33,394 nucleotides of DNA. It comes from Planctomycetaceae bacterium (lineage in GTDB: Bacteria > Planctomycetota > Planctomycetia > Planctomycetales > Planctomycetaceae). The translations under genes and the position numbers were made by a program. Within the stretch, counting starts at the first letter, position 1, and each line of letters begins with the position of its first letter. A model generated the notes under the pieces. It did not search any database, had not been told where the DNA came from, and was given only the letters and a program-made list of their open reading frames with translations. The DNA lies in NCBI GenBank assembly GCA_029243145.1, contig JAQWSQ010000173.1:1-33394 (forward strand), written 5' to 3'. Of the stretch, positions 33,252 to 33,394 are shown one piece after another.

Positions 33252-33394
33252 ATCAAGCGTGAGTCTTGTGATGTCATAGCCGGGCTGCGCAAGTCGCGGG
33301 GGCGGGTTCACTTCTCATTGCAAATCGAAGATTGCTGGCACCATTGCACGTTGAATGTCGTTTGCACCCATCCCGACTGATTGCGCAGATCGGG

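Larger units (their letters stand above)
33083..33394. other. Non-coding right end with hairpin repeats
   Basis: No credible gene is found here. The stretch contains the hairpins at 33113-33129 and 33226-33251, a short T run at 33214-33220, and a CG-rich patch near 33280-33305. Such stretches are typical of repeat-rich intergenic DNA, and another gene may begin beyond the window edge. Confidence 0.5.

Noticed and set aside
1..33394. Prophage, insertion sequence, CRISPR array or defence island
   Set aside because: No transposase, integrase, phage structural gene, terminal repeats or spaced direct repeats were seen. The genes are mostly housekeeping or secreted proteins.

Overview
The window reads as chromosomal DNA of a planctomycete (Planctomycetota, probably order Planctomycetales). 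The strongest signs are two DUF1559 prepilin-like proteins with the [13 protein letters not shown] leader and an H-x9-DG motif near the C-terminus, several secreted proteins of planctomycete style (short Tyr/Pro-rich proteins, FG-GAP repeats, a phosphodiesterase lipoprotein, an acetylxylan-esterase-like hydrolase), and an archaeal-type phosphoglycerate mutase. Coding is dense and on both strands. I see no tRNA, rRNA, insertion sequence, prophage or CRISPR array.

Layout. 1-1815: the C-terminal end of acetolactate synthase with a clear terminator, then a minus-strand groES followed by an enolase-superfamily gene. 2054-6790: a secreted TPR protein facing three consecutive minus-strand secreted proteins whose compositions are His-, Cys/His- and Met/His-rich. 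6791-7268: a regulatory-looking gap with a 12-bp palindrome and a hairpin. 7269-11607: a topoisomerase IV/gyrase A-B gene pair. 11655-12905: a membrane glycosyltransferase on the minus strand. 13061-14911: a secreted protein with an STN-like segment, followed by a DinB-family gene whose metal-binding motif is cut by an in-frame TGA. 14921-17559: aroA-rsmB on the minus strand, overlapping by ATGA. 17911-22158: a small anchored protein, a lone HicB-like protein and a large phosphodiesterase lipoprotein. 22166-26149 (minus): a PfkB sugar kinase, two DUF1559 genes each with its own terminator, and a small lipoprotein. 26362-32233 (plus): the hydrolase, a gap holding a structured-RNA candidate and a strong terminator, phosphoglycerate mutase, an FG-GAP protein and a FabI-like enoyl-ACP reductase coupled by TAATG. 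32319-33082: two overlapping small membrane-protein genes, the first with a stop codon just after its best start and the second with a GspG-like C-terminal motif. 33083-33394: a non-coding, hairpin-rich end.

The housekeeping genes (ilvB, groES, topoisomerase, aroA, rsmB, apgM, fabI) need no special explanation. The least explained parts are the three-gene secreted cluster, the two interrupted reading frames, the RNA candidate at 28546-28789 and the small membrane pair at the right end. I did not find a clear new defence or mobile system. All homology calls come from reading motifs, without database searches.
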